Shown here: one piece after another, positions 12,148-20,201 of the stretch
Numbering within the stretch: position 1 is the stretch's first letter
How the letters are laid out: each line of letters begins with the position of its first letter
Origin: Ktedonosporobacter rubrisoli
GTDB taxonomy: Bacteria; Chloroflexota; Ktedonobacteria; Ktedonobacterales; Ktedonobacteraceae
Assembly: GCF_004208415.1 (NCBI RefSeq)
Contig: NZ_CP035758.1
Span: forward strand, 10,726,001 to 10,790,000
DNA: 64,000 bases
Direction of reading: 5' to 3'
Made by a program: the position numbers and the translations under genes
The notes under the pieces: generated by a model
Database searches by the model: none
Told to the model about the DNA's origin: nothing
The model's input: only the letters and a program-made list of their open reading frames with translations

Positions 12148-12507
12148 TCAGGGTCCTGCTAGGGGTTCTTCAAGGTACTCTATAATGAATTTTGGGCTGA
12201 GATGGATGTCTATCTGCTTAAGTGGTCCATTGCCGGAATTGATAAATTTGTGAGGCGTGCCCTGCGGCACAATTACAATGTGGCCAGCCTCTGCCACAAG
12301 CGTAGTTGAGTTAATCGTAAAGGTGACCTGACCTTCCTGTACGACAAAGACCTCTTCGTACGGATGTTTATGCAGTTCTGGGCCAGTCCCCGGTGGCATG
12401 TCAAGCCAGAGAAATGTAATGTTGGTATCTCCATATTGGTAGCCCTGGAACAGATAGCTGTTCCTTTCATAGGGAAGCTCGTCCCTATGAAGGATGATGC
12501 AGTTCAT
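12148..12507 (-). CDS. Small cupin-domain protein
   Basis: A 119-residue single cupin barrel. Motif 1 is visible as GPELHKHPYEEVFVVQEGQV, with the His-X-His and Glu metal ligands, and motif 2 as AGHIVIVPQGTPHKFIN with the third His. Such proteins bind Fe, Mn or Zn and act as dioxygenases, isomerases or small-molecule sensors; nothing here narrows that. It is last in a leftward series with the methyltransferase and aminotransferase (gaps of 164 and 45 nt), so it may act on the same aromatic or keto-acid intermediate. Its TGA stop (12150-12148) lies within the target duplication of the neighbouring transposon, and the same stop existed before insertion, so the protein is not truncated. Confidence 0.82.
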   Translation of the reverse strand: MNCIILHRDELPYERNSYLFQGYQYGDTNITFLWLDMPPGTGPELHKHPYEEVFVVQEGQVTFTINSTTLVAEAGHIVIVPQGTPHKFINSGNGPLKQIDIHLSPKFIIEYLEEPLAGP

Positions 12508-12671
12508 CTTCGTCTCCTCTTAATAAGAAGTTTGCCTGGGCAAAAAAGGAAGGGCGCTTTTCGCTTCATCGAAGTTGCATATGAGCCTTTTAATGTTGGG
12601 ATTTGCACATTCGCCTCACTCTCTATAAGGAAAAGCAAAAGGTACAGAGTTAGAAGCGCTAACGAGGTCGA

Positions 12672-13667
12672 TCAGACACGTAGGAGATAGAGATACGTAT
12701 AGGGCGTACCAAAGTCAGCACATATCTCAATCGTCAAGCCGGCCCTGGCAAACATTGCGTCGTACTCGGCCTTGGTGGGTAAGCACACATCCATATAGGA
12801 GTGCAGCAATTCATAACCAACGGAGAAAATTGGTAGTTCGCTTAACTCTTCGGTTGATGGCATCTTTACCGTGTCTGCAAACAGGAAATGTTTTACTCCT
12901 GGAAAGGCCTCACGTAAATGATCAAACAGCCTTGGCCAGACGCTGGGGATGTTATAGAGGTCATGCAACATCATAAAGCTGCTCACGAGGTCGACACCGG
13001 CCAGTACTTCTTTGTATCTATCCGTCTTGATGGTTTCCAGGACATTCGTACAGATCATCTCCAGGCGATCTTCAAGATTATTTTGCTTGACATTATCTTC
13101 GGCAAGTTTGATCGCGTCTGCACTGATATCAATACCAACTCCTTTGATATGTGGATAGCGCTGGCAGAAAGAAATCAGGCGTCCTCCATTACCACAGCCA
13201 AAGTCAGCAATCTTGTGGAAAGAGAGATGATCAAGCACCTCAAACAAGATATGTTCCATAAACGAATGATGGTTCATGTCGGCCCCAAGAGCTACCATGC
13301 CTTCGTTGCGAAGAGGCTTCCAGGTTTCCTTACCTCTCGTTAGGCTGCCCAAATTGCGCAATAAATCTCCGTATCCTCCAACTGACCAGGTGAAGTAGCC
13401 TAATTGGCCATGGAGTACTTCGCCCATCGTGGAGAGCGAAACGGAGCCATCAGTATGAGATGAGATATAGCCGAGTTCTTGACAAGCTTTCAGTAAAGCT
13501 TGTAGCCGAGGAAGATCACTGCCAGTGCGAACGGCAATCTCGTGTGGCTTTAGTTTGCTGTTCGGTGTCAATACTGAAAACAAGCCGATCTGCTGTAAAG
13601 CATATGCAACGTTAGCCCCAACATACCCGTTGAACAGTTCATCAGGATGAATCGGTTTAATACTCAC
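12672..13667 (-). CDS. Class I SAM-dependent methyltransferase with N-terminal dimerisation domain
   Basis: A 331-residue protein. An N-terminal winged-helix-like dimerisation domain (LFNGYVGANVAYALQQIGLF, then LPRLQALLKACQELGYIS) precedes a Rossmann methyltransferase core with motif I KIADFGCGNGGRLISF and a motif II acidic strand KGVGIDISADAIKLA. The architecture is that of natural-product methyltransferases acting on aromatic hydroxyls, hydroxykynurenine-type rings or alpha-keto acids. It starts with GTG at 13667 behind an AAAGGA site. The aminotransferase ends 45 nt upstream, so the two are probably co-transcribed. The aminotransferase/methyltransferase pair beside a kynurenine monooxygenase suggests a tailored amino acid or a quinoline-type product, but the acceptor is inferred only from neighbours. 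Confidence 0.8.
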   Translation of the reverse strand: MSIKPIHPDELFNGYVGANVAYALQQIGLFSVLTPNSKLKPHEIAVRTGSDLPRLQALLKACQELGYISSHTDGSVSLSTMGEVLHGQLGYFTWSVGGYGDLLRNLGSLTRGKETWKPLRNEGMVALGADMNHHSFMEHILFEVLDHLSFHKIADFGCGNGGRLISFCQRYPHIKGVGIDISADAIKLAEDNVKQNNLEDRLEMICTNVLETIKTDRYKEVLAGVDLVSSFMMLHDLYNIPSVWPRLFDHLREAFPGVKHFLFADTVKMPSTEELSELPIFSVGYELLHSYMDVCLPTKAEYDAMFARAGLTIEICADFGTPYTYLYLLRV

Positions 13668-13712
13668 CGTGTGTTTTCCTTTCTTCTTCTCTTTTTGCGC
13701 AAATGTGTAATT

Positions 13713-14918
13713 CTATCTATCAATGAAGGCGCAAATTTCCTCAATTCCACGAGCGATATCCTCTGTTGGCGCTGTTAATGAGATGCGCACATACTTTGAG
13801 GTAACCTGGCCAAAACTTGTTCCTGGCGCGACTAAGACATTCCGTTCGCGCAAGAGATCATAGGCGAAATCTCTGGAATAAGCATGCAGACCTCCGGGAG
13901 GAGTAATATCTATCAGCAGGTAGAAGCTTCCACCAGGGGTGTAGGCATAGTGGTTAGTACGCTGAAGAATGCTAAGAGCGAGATCCCTATGAGCGCGATA
14001 CATAGCTAGCATCTCATCTACATATGCTTGTGGACCAGTTAAGGCAGCCGCAGCGGCTCGCTGGACGATTTTGCTGATGTTGGTGTAATCAGAGTCGAGA
14101 ACATGAGTGACAGTTTTGATAATTTCTTTACTTGCCACAATATACCCAACGCGCCATCCTGTCATCGCATATGTTTTAGAAAAGCTGTAAACGCAAAGAA
14201 CATTTCCGGCCTCAAATTCTTTCGGCGTTAGGAAAGTAGCTGGACTGACATGTTTGCCATCGAACACAATTTCGTCATAGCATTCGTCGGAGAGAAGGTA
14301 AAGGTCATAGCGAAGCGCAAAGTTAAGCAAGTCTGCGATAAGGTTCTGTGGAAATACTATACCTGTTGGGTTAGCTGGAGTATTCATAATGAGCATGCGC
14401 GTACGCGGGTTTACCAGGCTTTCTAATTGTCCAATGTCAGGAAGCCATCCATGCTGGGGAGACAGGGAGTAACGCACTGGTATACCACCAGAGCAGGTGA
14501 TTTGTGCATTATACTGCGGCCAGCCCGGATCTGGTATTAATACTTCGTCGCCCTCTTCTAAGATCGCGTTTAGCGCGGTCTGGATAGCTCCCGTCCCTCC
14601 CATTGTAATAGCTGTATTATCCACGGTTATGTCGTAGCTATTTACACGTTTAATTTTTTCAGCAATAAGCTCTTTTAGCCATGGCCAGCCTGCCGCTGGT
14701 CCATAGGTAATCTCTTCATGCTGAATTGCTTTAATCGCGGCACCACTAATATGCTCAGGTGTTTGAAAGTGTGGTTCTCCAAGCGATAGGGCAATGGGTG
14801 TGGGAAGAGGTTTCTCTCCTCGTTCTTGCGCTAGCTGTAAGTGTTGAGCATACATATTCATGAGGCGAAGATCGTTAGAAGGCATTTGATAAATATTTGG
14901 CGTTCCGCACTTCACCAT
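13713..14918 (-). CDS. Class I/II pyridoxal-phosphate aminotransferase
   Basis: A 401-residue fold-type I aminotransferase. The PLP lysine lies in YSFSKTYAMTGWRVGYIVAS. Other motifs are SLGEPHFQTPEHI (N-terminal arm), GGTGAIQTALNAILEEGDEV, PDPGWPQY, NTPANPTGIVF, LLSDECYDEIVF and the C-terminal carboxylate-binding Arg in YVRISLTAP. It interconverts an amino acid and its 2-oxo acid; specificity is not readable. The start has an AGGAGGAG site. It leads the leftward aminotransferase-methyltransferase-cupin series and faces the kynurenine monooxygenase gene across a shared 518-bp gap. Two uses fit: supplying a keto acid for C-methylation, or transaminating (hydroxy)kynurenine, which then cyclises to a quinoline carboxylate. 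Confidence 0.87.
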   Translation of the reverse strand: MVKCGTPNIYQMPSNDLRLMNMYAQHLQLAQERGEKPLPTPIALSLGEPHFQTPEHISGAAIKAIQHEEITYGPAAGWPWLKELIAEKIKRVNSYDITVDNTAITMGGTGAIQTALNAILEEGDEVLIPDPGWPQYNAQITCSGGIPVRYSLSPQHGWLPDIGQLESLVNPRTRMLIMNTPANPTGIVFPQNLIADLLNFALRYDLYLLSDECYDEIVFDGKHVSPATFLTPKEFEAGNVLCVYSFSKTYAMTGWRVGYIVASKEIIKTVTHVLDSDYTNISKIVQRAAAAALTGPQAYVDEMLAMYRAHRDLALSILQRTNHYAYTPGGSFYLLIDITPPGGLHAYSRDFAYDLLRERNVLVAPGTSFGQVTSKYVRISLTAPTEDIARGIEEICAFIDR

Positions 14919-15436
14919 ACGAGACTCCTCCTAATAATAAGAATATTTCAGGCAGGTAACACGCGCTTCCATACCCATGTTCGTCCGAATAGGAGAAATC
15001 TTGATATCATTATGGATGACGCTCACTCAAGAGTTATATCCTCGTTTCCATGGCCCAAATCTGTAGAGATGTATCGACTATTAATGCACTAAAAATATGC
15101 TATATGTTAAAGGCCTCAAGAAATCTCCTTTCCAGACGAATAGAGTTATGAAAGCGCGTGCCACCTTCCGGAATATGGGGTAAAACAGCTGCGCACATTG
15201 AACTAATCTATAGTGCATTTACTCATAGTATTCTTGAGAATTGCTGATGATCTTTATTAATTATCGTCGCTTAGTCGAATACTGTAAAACAAGATGGTAA
15301 GTGCGTAGGAGGCCTTGATTCTCAGACTTCTATCCGGGATGAAAACCTGGCTCTTTTCGATGTCGAGGGCTTTTTGGTTCAATAGCATCTCGCTCAATCC
15401 GCAGGGAGCTTTCACCCTTTCAAAAGGAGCAAAGAT
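14919..15436. other. Divergent promoter region, aminotransferase/kmo
   Basis: 518 bp with no coding frame that I can support. It must hold the promoters of the leftward aminotransferase operon and of the rightward monooxygenase. A frame antisense to kmo extends in from the right and is rejected. Confidence 0.5.
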
Positions 15437-16795
15437 ATGGCAGGACAAGAAAAGGTCATAATTATTGGTGCAGGACTCGTTGGAACTTTGCTTGCGCTCT
15501 ATTTGGCGAGAAGAGGGTACGATGTTGAGGTCTACGAAAAACGTTCCATGATTGATGAGCGGATCGCACCAACAGGAAAACCCTCGGTGAACATTACGAT
15601 CTCTCAGAGAGGCTTTCGGGCGCTCGATAAACTCGGTCTTGGAGAGGCCATTCGTCGCGTTGCCGTCCCTCTCTTTGGGAGAACGCTTCATCTCCTTGAT
15701 AACAGGGAGTTGATAGTTCTTCCCTATGGGAATAGGCAAGAGGCTCTCTATTCTCTTGCTCGGCAACACCTCAATGCACTTCTCTTTAATGTTGCATCCA
15801 AACAACGTGAGATCCGTTTTTCTTTTGATGAGAAATGTGTTGACATCGATGTTGCCGCTCCAGTGGTCATGTTGCAGAATGCGAAAACAGGGGTAATAAC
15901 AAGAAAAAGCGCTAGCGTGATTTTCGGCGCTGATGGGGCGTTTTCTGCTATTCGTTCTCAGCTTCACAAAAAGAAGCACCTTTGCTTCTCACAGCGCTTT
16001 ATGTATGATGGATATAAAAGCCTTACTGTCCCAAACACCGTAGCTGAAGGGTGGACGAAGGAGAAAAATACGCTTCATGTCTGGCCACGCGGGCATTACA
16101 TGCTCCTTGGTTTTCCAAACCGTGACCGAAGCTTTACCCTCTTTCTGCAGCTCCCTTTTCAGGGGGAACCGTCATTTGAAACGATTCGCAATGCCCACGA
16201 TTTACATCAACTACTTACTGTCGCCTTTCCAGATGTGCTTCCATATATCCCGACCTATGTAGAAGAGTATTTCCGCACTTCTCCCAATACAATGGTCACG
16301 GTTGATACGGCTCCATGGGTAGTTCATGGAAGGGTAGCACTCATTGGCGACGCAGCTCATGCAATTGTTCCCCATTATGGTCAAGGCGCGAACGCTGGAT
16401 TTGAAGATTGTCTCATTCTTGATGAATGTATCCAGGCGCACGGTACGAATTGGCCGAAGATCTTAGCTCACTACGAACGCTTAAGGAAACCAAACACCGA
16501 TGCGATGGCTACTTTGGCGTTGGAGCATGCAGTGACGTTACGAGAGAGAACCAAAGAATCACTCTTCAGGATACAAAACGAGATTGAGCGAAAGATTGAT
16601 AGGATGTATCCAGAAAGACCGGTGTCTTTGCACTCACTTCTATCCTTTACAAACGAAGCCTATGTTGATGCAATCCATATATATAATAAAAACAAACATA
16701 TCATAGACAGAATTATGGGAATAAAGAATATCGAGGAAGAATGGGCAAAGAAAGAGGTAGAAATGCTTATTCATAGGCTCGTTCGTGAGGCATAA
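15437..16795 (+). CDS. kmo: Kynurenine 3-monooxygenase-like FAD hydroxylase
   Basis: A 452-residue group A flavoprotein. The FAD Rossmann motif is KVIIIGAGLVGTLLALYLARR, the second motif is FGADGAFSAIRSQL, and the FAD ribityl-binding motif is VALIGDAAHAIVPHYGQGAN followed by AGFEDC. These and RFMYDGYKSLTVPN, LHVWPRGHYMLLGFPNRD and SPNTMVTVDTAPWV match kynurenine 3-monooxygenase more closely than other aromatic hydroxylases. It would hydroxylate L-kynurenine to 3-hydroxykynurenine with NADPH and O2. The C-terminus is basic and amphipathic and lacks a clear membrane helix. An AAAAGGAGC site precedes the ATG. No tryptophan dioxygenase or kynureninase lies in the window, so a biosynthetic use of hydroxykynurenine is more likely than full NAD synthesis. 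Confidence 0.82.
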   Translation: MAGQEKVIIIGAGLVGTLLALYLARRGYDVEVYEKRSMIDERIAPTGKPSVNITISQRGFRALDKLGLGEAIRRVAVPLFGRTLHLLDNRELIVLPYGNRQEALYSLARQHLNALLFNVASKQREIRFSFDEKCVDIDVAAPVVMLQNAKTGVITRKSASVIFGADGAFSAIRSQLHKKKHLCFSQRFMYDGYKSLTVPNTVAEGWTKEKNTLHVWPRGHYMLLGFPNRDRSFTLFLQLPFQGEPSFETIRNAHDLHQLLTVAFPDVLPYIPTYVEEYFRTSPNTMVTVDTAPWVVHGRVALIGDAAHAIVPHYGQGANAGFEDCLILDECIQAHGTNWPKILAHYERLRKPNTDAMATLALEHAVTLRERTKESLFRIQNEIERKIDRMYPERPVSLHSLLSFTNEAYVDAIHIYNKNKHIIDRIMGIKNIEEEWAKKEVEMLIHRLVREA

Positions 16796-16939
16796 TGTGG
16801 GGCTTCAGTTGGCCGGGATACCCGGGCACATCAGAGCCTGGGACAACCCAGCCGGCCCAAATTTGCTGCTTTCTAAAGCTCGCTCGTTCCTCGTGCTTTT
16901 CTTACCCTCTAGTAGCTAGAAGAGATACATTGCTCCTGA

Positions 16940-17836
16940 TTACTCGCTCACGAAACCAGCTTTGCTGAGAGCTTGTTTTATCAGGGCAATTTCTCCGTCA
17001 TTGGCTGGCAGGTATGGTCGACGAGGAAAGCCACCATTATGCCCTCGTAAACGCATAGCAGCCTTTAACCAGGCTACAAAGCGCCCCTGCTCTTCAAGAA
17101 ATACCAGCAGAGGGCGTACTTGACGATAATACTGCAGGGCCTCCTCGTAATTGTGGGAAGTTGTGAGGCGATAGAGGGTAATCATTACTTCGGGGAGAAC
17201 ATTTGCCGTACCACTAAACATCCCCCGGGAACCCATGCGCAAACTTTCCAGCACAATACTATTTCCACCGCTGAGCACAGTAATCTGATTTTGTGTGGCT
17301 TGGAGCATACGCTGGACATGGCTGATATCAGCAGTTCCTTCTTTGATATAGCGAATGGTAGGAAGTTCACTCAAGCGAGCTACTAGTTCGGGTGACAGGC
17401 TCGCTCTCGTCTTGCTCCGCCAGTTATACAATATCATGGGTAAGGGAGTTGCCCCAGCCACATCGTGATAATAGTGAAAAATTTCTTCTTCGCTAAATTC
17501 GTAGCCGGAATAATGAGGAGGAAAGACCAGAAGGGCATCGAGTCCGCATGCCTGGGCTGCCTTTGCCGTATGAATAGCTTCTCGCGTGCTGCGACCGCCA
17601 ACGCCACCAACAACAGGTATACGTCCTTGAGTGTGTTCCACGGCAAGCTTATAGACGCTCATAAGTTCCTCAAAAGACAGCGCCTCGAACTCACCAGTAC
17701 TACCACCGACTGCAAGAGCATGGATGCCTTGTTCAAGCAGATAATCGATATGCTCAGTTAACAGATGTGGCTCTAACGCGCCGGTGTGTGAGAATGGCGT
17801 AATAAGTGCGGCGATAACGCCTTTTAATTCTTTCAT
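16940..17836 (-). CDS. DapA/NanA-family class I aldolase
   Basis: A 298-residue TIM barrel of the dihydrodipicolinate synthase/N-acetylneuraminate lyase family. Motifs are ALITPFSHTGALEPHLL, VGGSTGEFEALSFEE (pyruvate carboxylate-binding loop), the conserved Tyr in MILYNWRSKTRASL and the Schiff-base Lys in TIRYIKEGTADISHVQRM. The catalytic Tyr is followed by NW rather than the usual NVP or NIP, which points away from canonical DapA. Members condense or cleave pyruvate adducts; the substrate is not known. A GAGGAGAAG site precedes the ATG. It converges with kmo; no link to the neighbouring pathway is shown. Confidence 0.83.
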   Translation of the reverse strand: MKELKGVIAALITPFSHTGALEPHLLTEHIDYLLEQGIHALAVGGSTGEFEALSFEELMSVYKLAVEHTQGRIPVVGGVGGRSTREAIHTAKAAQACGLDALLVFPPHYSGYEFSEEEIFHYYHDVAGATPLPMILYNWRSKTRASLSPELVARLSELPTIRYIKEGTADISHVQRMLQATQNQITVLSGGNSIVLESLRMGSRGMFSGTANVLPEVMITLYRLTTSHNYEEALQYYRQVRPLLVFLEEQGRFVAWLKAAMRLRGHNGGFPRRPYLPANDGEIALIKQALSKAGFVSE

Positions 17837-18571
17837 CTACTTCTCCTCAGAAGATAACCGCTTCACAATTGCCGAATTTCCTTCCAGACCCAAAACTTCC
17901 AGATCACGGGGCTGAAAGTGTTCTTCCTCAATGACCTCTTGTTCTCATCACGAGTGCGTATGCACGGCAAAGCGCGCTCTAGTTTGGGTGAGGCGAGAGG
18001 TCTTCCCTCACTGTCCTCAAGCCAATCTCGAAGCAAGCAGGTCAATACTGGCAATGCTCTTTGTTTCTCGTGTCGATAATATGAGTATACATATTTATTA
18101 ATAATATTATTTTATATATAAACATAGACATAATACTCAATATAGTTCTTGCGAGATATTTCCCTCCAAGGCTTGATTGGCTTGTTTTACAATAAATTAT
18201 CTTGGCGCAAGTTATGCTTTTTTCTCATGGTCGATTAATCAAGAAACAGCGCCGGAGAAGCCCAAACCTTCTTAATAGGTTGAGTCTGATGAAGAGAACA
18301 TGCTTTCTCCAGCGTGTTGGGAACATCAAATTAGCAAGTCTACTCCTTGCTTCGACCCCTTTGTCGAGTGGATCTGTGAATGTATTGCTGGGTAAGAAGA
18401 GGAACTGGATACTACGTGAGATCCTTGCCAGCAAACTAGCTGTAAGTTGTTCCCGATTGCACGCGATCTATTAAGCGCGACACTGCGCATATGTAATGTG
18501 TCGTCCGACGCCAAGTAGCGGGCACCAACGACGTGAGCGTGCAAATGGGAACATTACGCCAGTTCTAGTCC
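17837..18571. other. Long AT-rich intergenic stretch
   Basis: 735 bp, strongly AT-rich around 18075-18140 with runs of TTATTAATAATATTA type. Short frames occur on both strands near 18200-18540, but none has a ribosome binding site or a recognisable domain. It may contain decayed mobile DNA, though I cannot identify it. Confidence 0.45.
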
Positions 18572-19057
18572 TCAGCTCACAGCTTTCTTCACGAGCTCAG
18601 CGATCTTGGCCTCTTCTGCAGTCGTCAACTCCTTTAGCGCGAAGTAGACCGGCCACATGGCACCTTCGTCGAGGTTGGCGCTGTCGTTGAAGCCGAGCGT
18701 TGCATACCTCGTCTTGAACTTGCTCGCAGGTTGAAAGAAGCAGACGACTTTGCCGTCTCGGGCATACGCGGGCATGCTGTACCAGAGCTTCGGCGCGAGA
18801 GCTGGCGCGCTGGCTTTGATGATCGCATGGAGCCGTTCGCCGAGTACCCGATCCGGTTCAGGCATCTCGGCGATCTTCGCGCGCACATCGCTTTCCCCTT
18901 CCGCCTTATTCTTATTGGCGCGTGCTTCCGCCTGCTGCTCTTTGATGCGATCCTTCATCGCAGCTTTTTCCTCATCTGTGAAGCCTTTGGACTTCTTGTT
19001 AATCGCTGTGGGGCTCTTGGCAGGCTCCTGAGTGCCCTTCTTTTCTGGTTGGCTCAT
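18572..19057 (-). CDS. DUF1801 (YdhG-like) domain protein
   Basis: A 161-residue cytoplasmic protein. About 60 residues of charged, Lys/Glu/Ala-rich helix (EEKAAMKDRIKEQQAEARAN) precede a DUF1801 domain with ERLHAIIKASAPALAPKLWY, SMPAYARDGKVVCFFQPAS and TRYATLGFNDSANLDEGAMW. This is the layout of widespread short soil-bacterial proteins. Bacillus relatives have been linked to intracellular iron handling, but the biochemical role of this branch is unknown. The ATG has a GAGGA site. It is monocistronic or is co-transcribed with the VOC gene 133 bp upstream. Confidence 0.83.
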   Translation of the reverse strand: MSQPEKKGTQEPAKSPTAINKKSKGFTDEEKAAMKDRIKEQQAEARANKNKAEGESDVRAKIAEMPEPDRVLGERLHAIIKASAPALAPKLWYSMPAYARDGKVVCFFQPASKFKTRYATLGFNDSANLDEGAMWPVYFALKELTTAEEAKIAELVKKAVS

Positions 19058-19190
19058 AATATCCTCCTCATCGTGACCTAGGTTGGAACCCTCGCCGCAG
19101 TTCGACTGCGGTCTCGTGCTCTTCTCATTATATGCCTCTGGCCATTGCGCTCAAAGCAATAGTGAGCGCGTAGATCGATCGTAGAGGCGG

Positions 19191-19562
19191 TTAGGACTGA
19201 ACTACCTGCCACACGTTGCCATCGGGATCACGGAGGTCAAACCACTTGACGCCAGAGCCCGGGCCATACAGATCATCCTTCACGTCGTTGACCCTAGCCC
19301 CTTTGGCCTTGAACTCATTGTGTGCAGCTTCAATATCTGAAGTCGAGAGGTAGAGCCTCATTGACCCGGGTTTCATGTTTCCATGCAATGTTGAGAGCGT
19401 CAGCGAGGCGCCCCCTCCGGGGAGTGAAAGCCCAACCCAACGCTGATCGCCTTGTCCATAGTCGGTGGTTACCTGAAATCCCAATTGCTCTGCGTAGAAC
19501 GTTTTGGCCTTCTCCATATCTGTAACTGCCATCATCACCATCATAATTTTTTCATCTGCCAT
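19191..19562 (-). CDS. VOC-superfamily protein (glyoxalase-like)
   Basis: A 123-residue vicinal oxygen chelate protein: MMVMMAVTDMEKAKTFYAEQ, LGFQVTTDYGQGDQRWVGLS, then LYLSTSDIEAAHNEFKAKGA and WFDLRDPDGNVWQVVQS, ending with the typical metal-coordinating strand. It is a small lyase, dioxygenase or resistance-type protein of unknown substrate. An AAGGTAGG site lies upstream of the ATG. It reads in the same direction as the DUF1801 gene. Confidence 0.82.
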   Translation of the reverse strand: MADEKIMMVMMAVTDMEKAKTFYAEQLGFQVTTDYGQGDQRWVGLSLPGGGASLTLSTLHGNMKPGSMRLYLSTSDIEAAHNEFKAKGARVNDVKDDLYGPGSGVKWFDLRDPDGNVWQVVQS

Positions 19563-19791
19563 TAGCGGAACCTACCTTTCATTTGTCGTAACGTAACGTG
19601 CTTTGTATCCTTCTTGTGCTTTTCCATAGTCGGCTCTGTTGCTACCAGGCTCCGGCGGTATTTTCACGCGCCACCATCTCGGGACAGAACCATCGAGCGA
19701 GATCTGTAATCTGCTTTCTTTGCGTATGAAGTCCATGCGCGGCCAGTGCGCCAGCCGAGCAGAAAAGCTTCTGCATCCCTTTGCACGCGGC

Positions 19792-20016
19792 TCAGAGATC
19801 ATTCCCTGTCTCGTTGGGTGCCTCACCGGTTTCAAGCGAGAGCAGGGTCAGACCGAGACGGATGATCTGTAGGAGCACCCCATGCAGCGCAGCCTGATCC
19901 GGCAGTGACCCAGAAAGAAGCGTTGTTCCCGTCTCCTGCTGCTCGATGCGGAGTCCGCCAAGGCGGTCTTGCCAGGATGGACTCAGGTGTCCTTGAACTC
20001 GTATCGTGTAGTACAT
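19792..20016 (-). CDS. Small conserved protein paired with a MalT-type regulator (second copy)
   Basis: A 74-residue protein (MYYTIRVQGHLSPSWQDRLG, GLRIEQQETGTTLLSGSLPD, QAALHGVLLQIIRLGLTLLS), clearly homologous to the protein at 6543-6758. Here it lies 185 bp downstream of, and in the same direction as, the regulator at 20202-23366; in the transposon it is divergent. The recurring association is the only clue to its role. It has no signal peptide, cysteines or catalytic motif. A GGAGGCAAATG context at the start gives a good ribosome binding site. Confidence 0.78.
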   Translation of the reverse strand: MYYTIRVQGHLSPSWQDRLGGLRIEQQETGTTLLSGSLPDQAALHGVLLQIIRLGLTLLSLETGEAPNETGNDL

Positions 20017-20201
20017 TTGCCTCCTCCGCTGATCTTGCGCGTTTCACTTCCTGCGTGCCATGCTTGGAAGGAAGATCACCATTGCCTCCTCACCGCGTCT
20101 ACGAAAATTTTAGCAGAATGCGCGTCATTCCACAGTCGTCAAAAGGATGCCAAAGGGAGTAGTTGGATGGGGAGGAAGGCCAGTTGTTGGGAGGAATCAG
20201 G

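Noticed and set aside
15257..15979. A 240-codon minus-strand frame overlapping kmo
   Set aside because: Kmo on the plus strand is recognised over its whole length, and the antisense frame has no start signal.
18202..18474. A 90-codon frame in the AT-rich gap
   Set aside because: No ribosome binding site or recognisable domain; an overlapping frame on the other strand is equally open.
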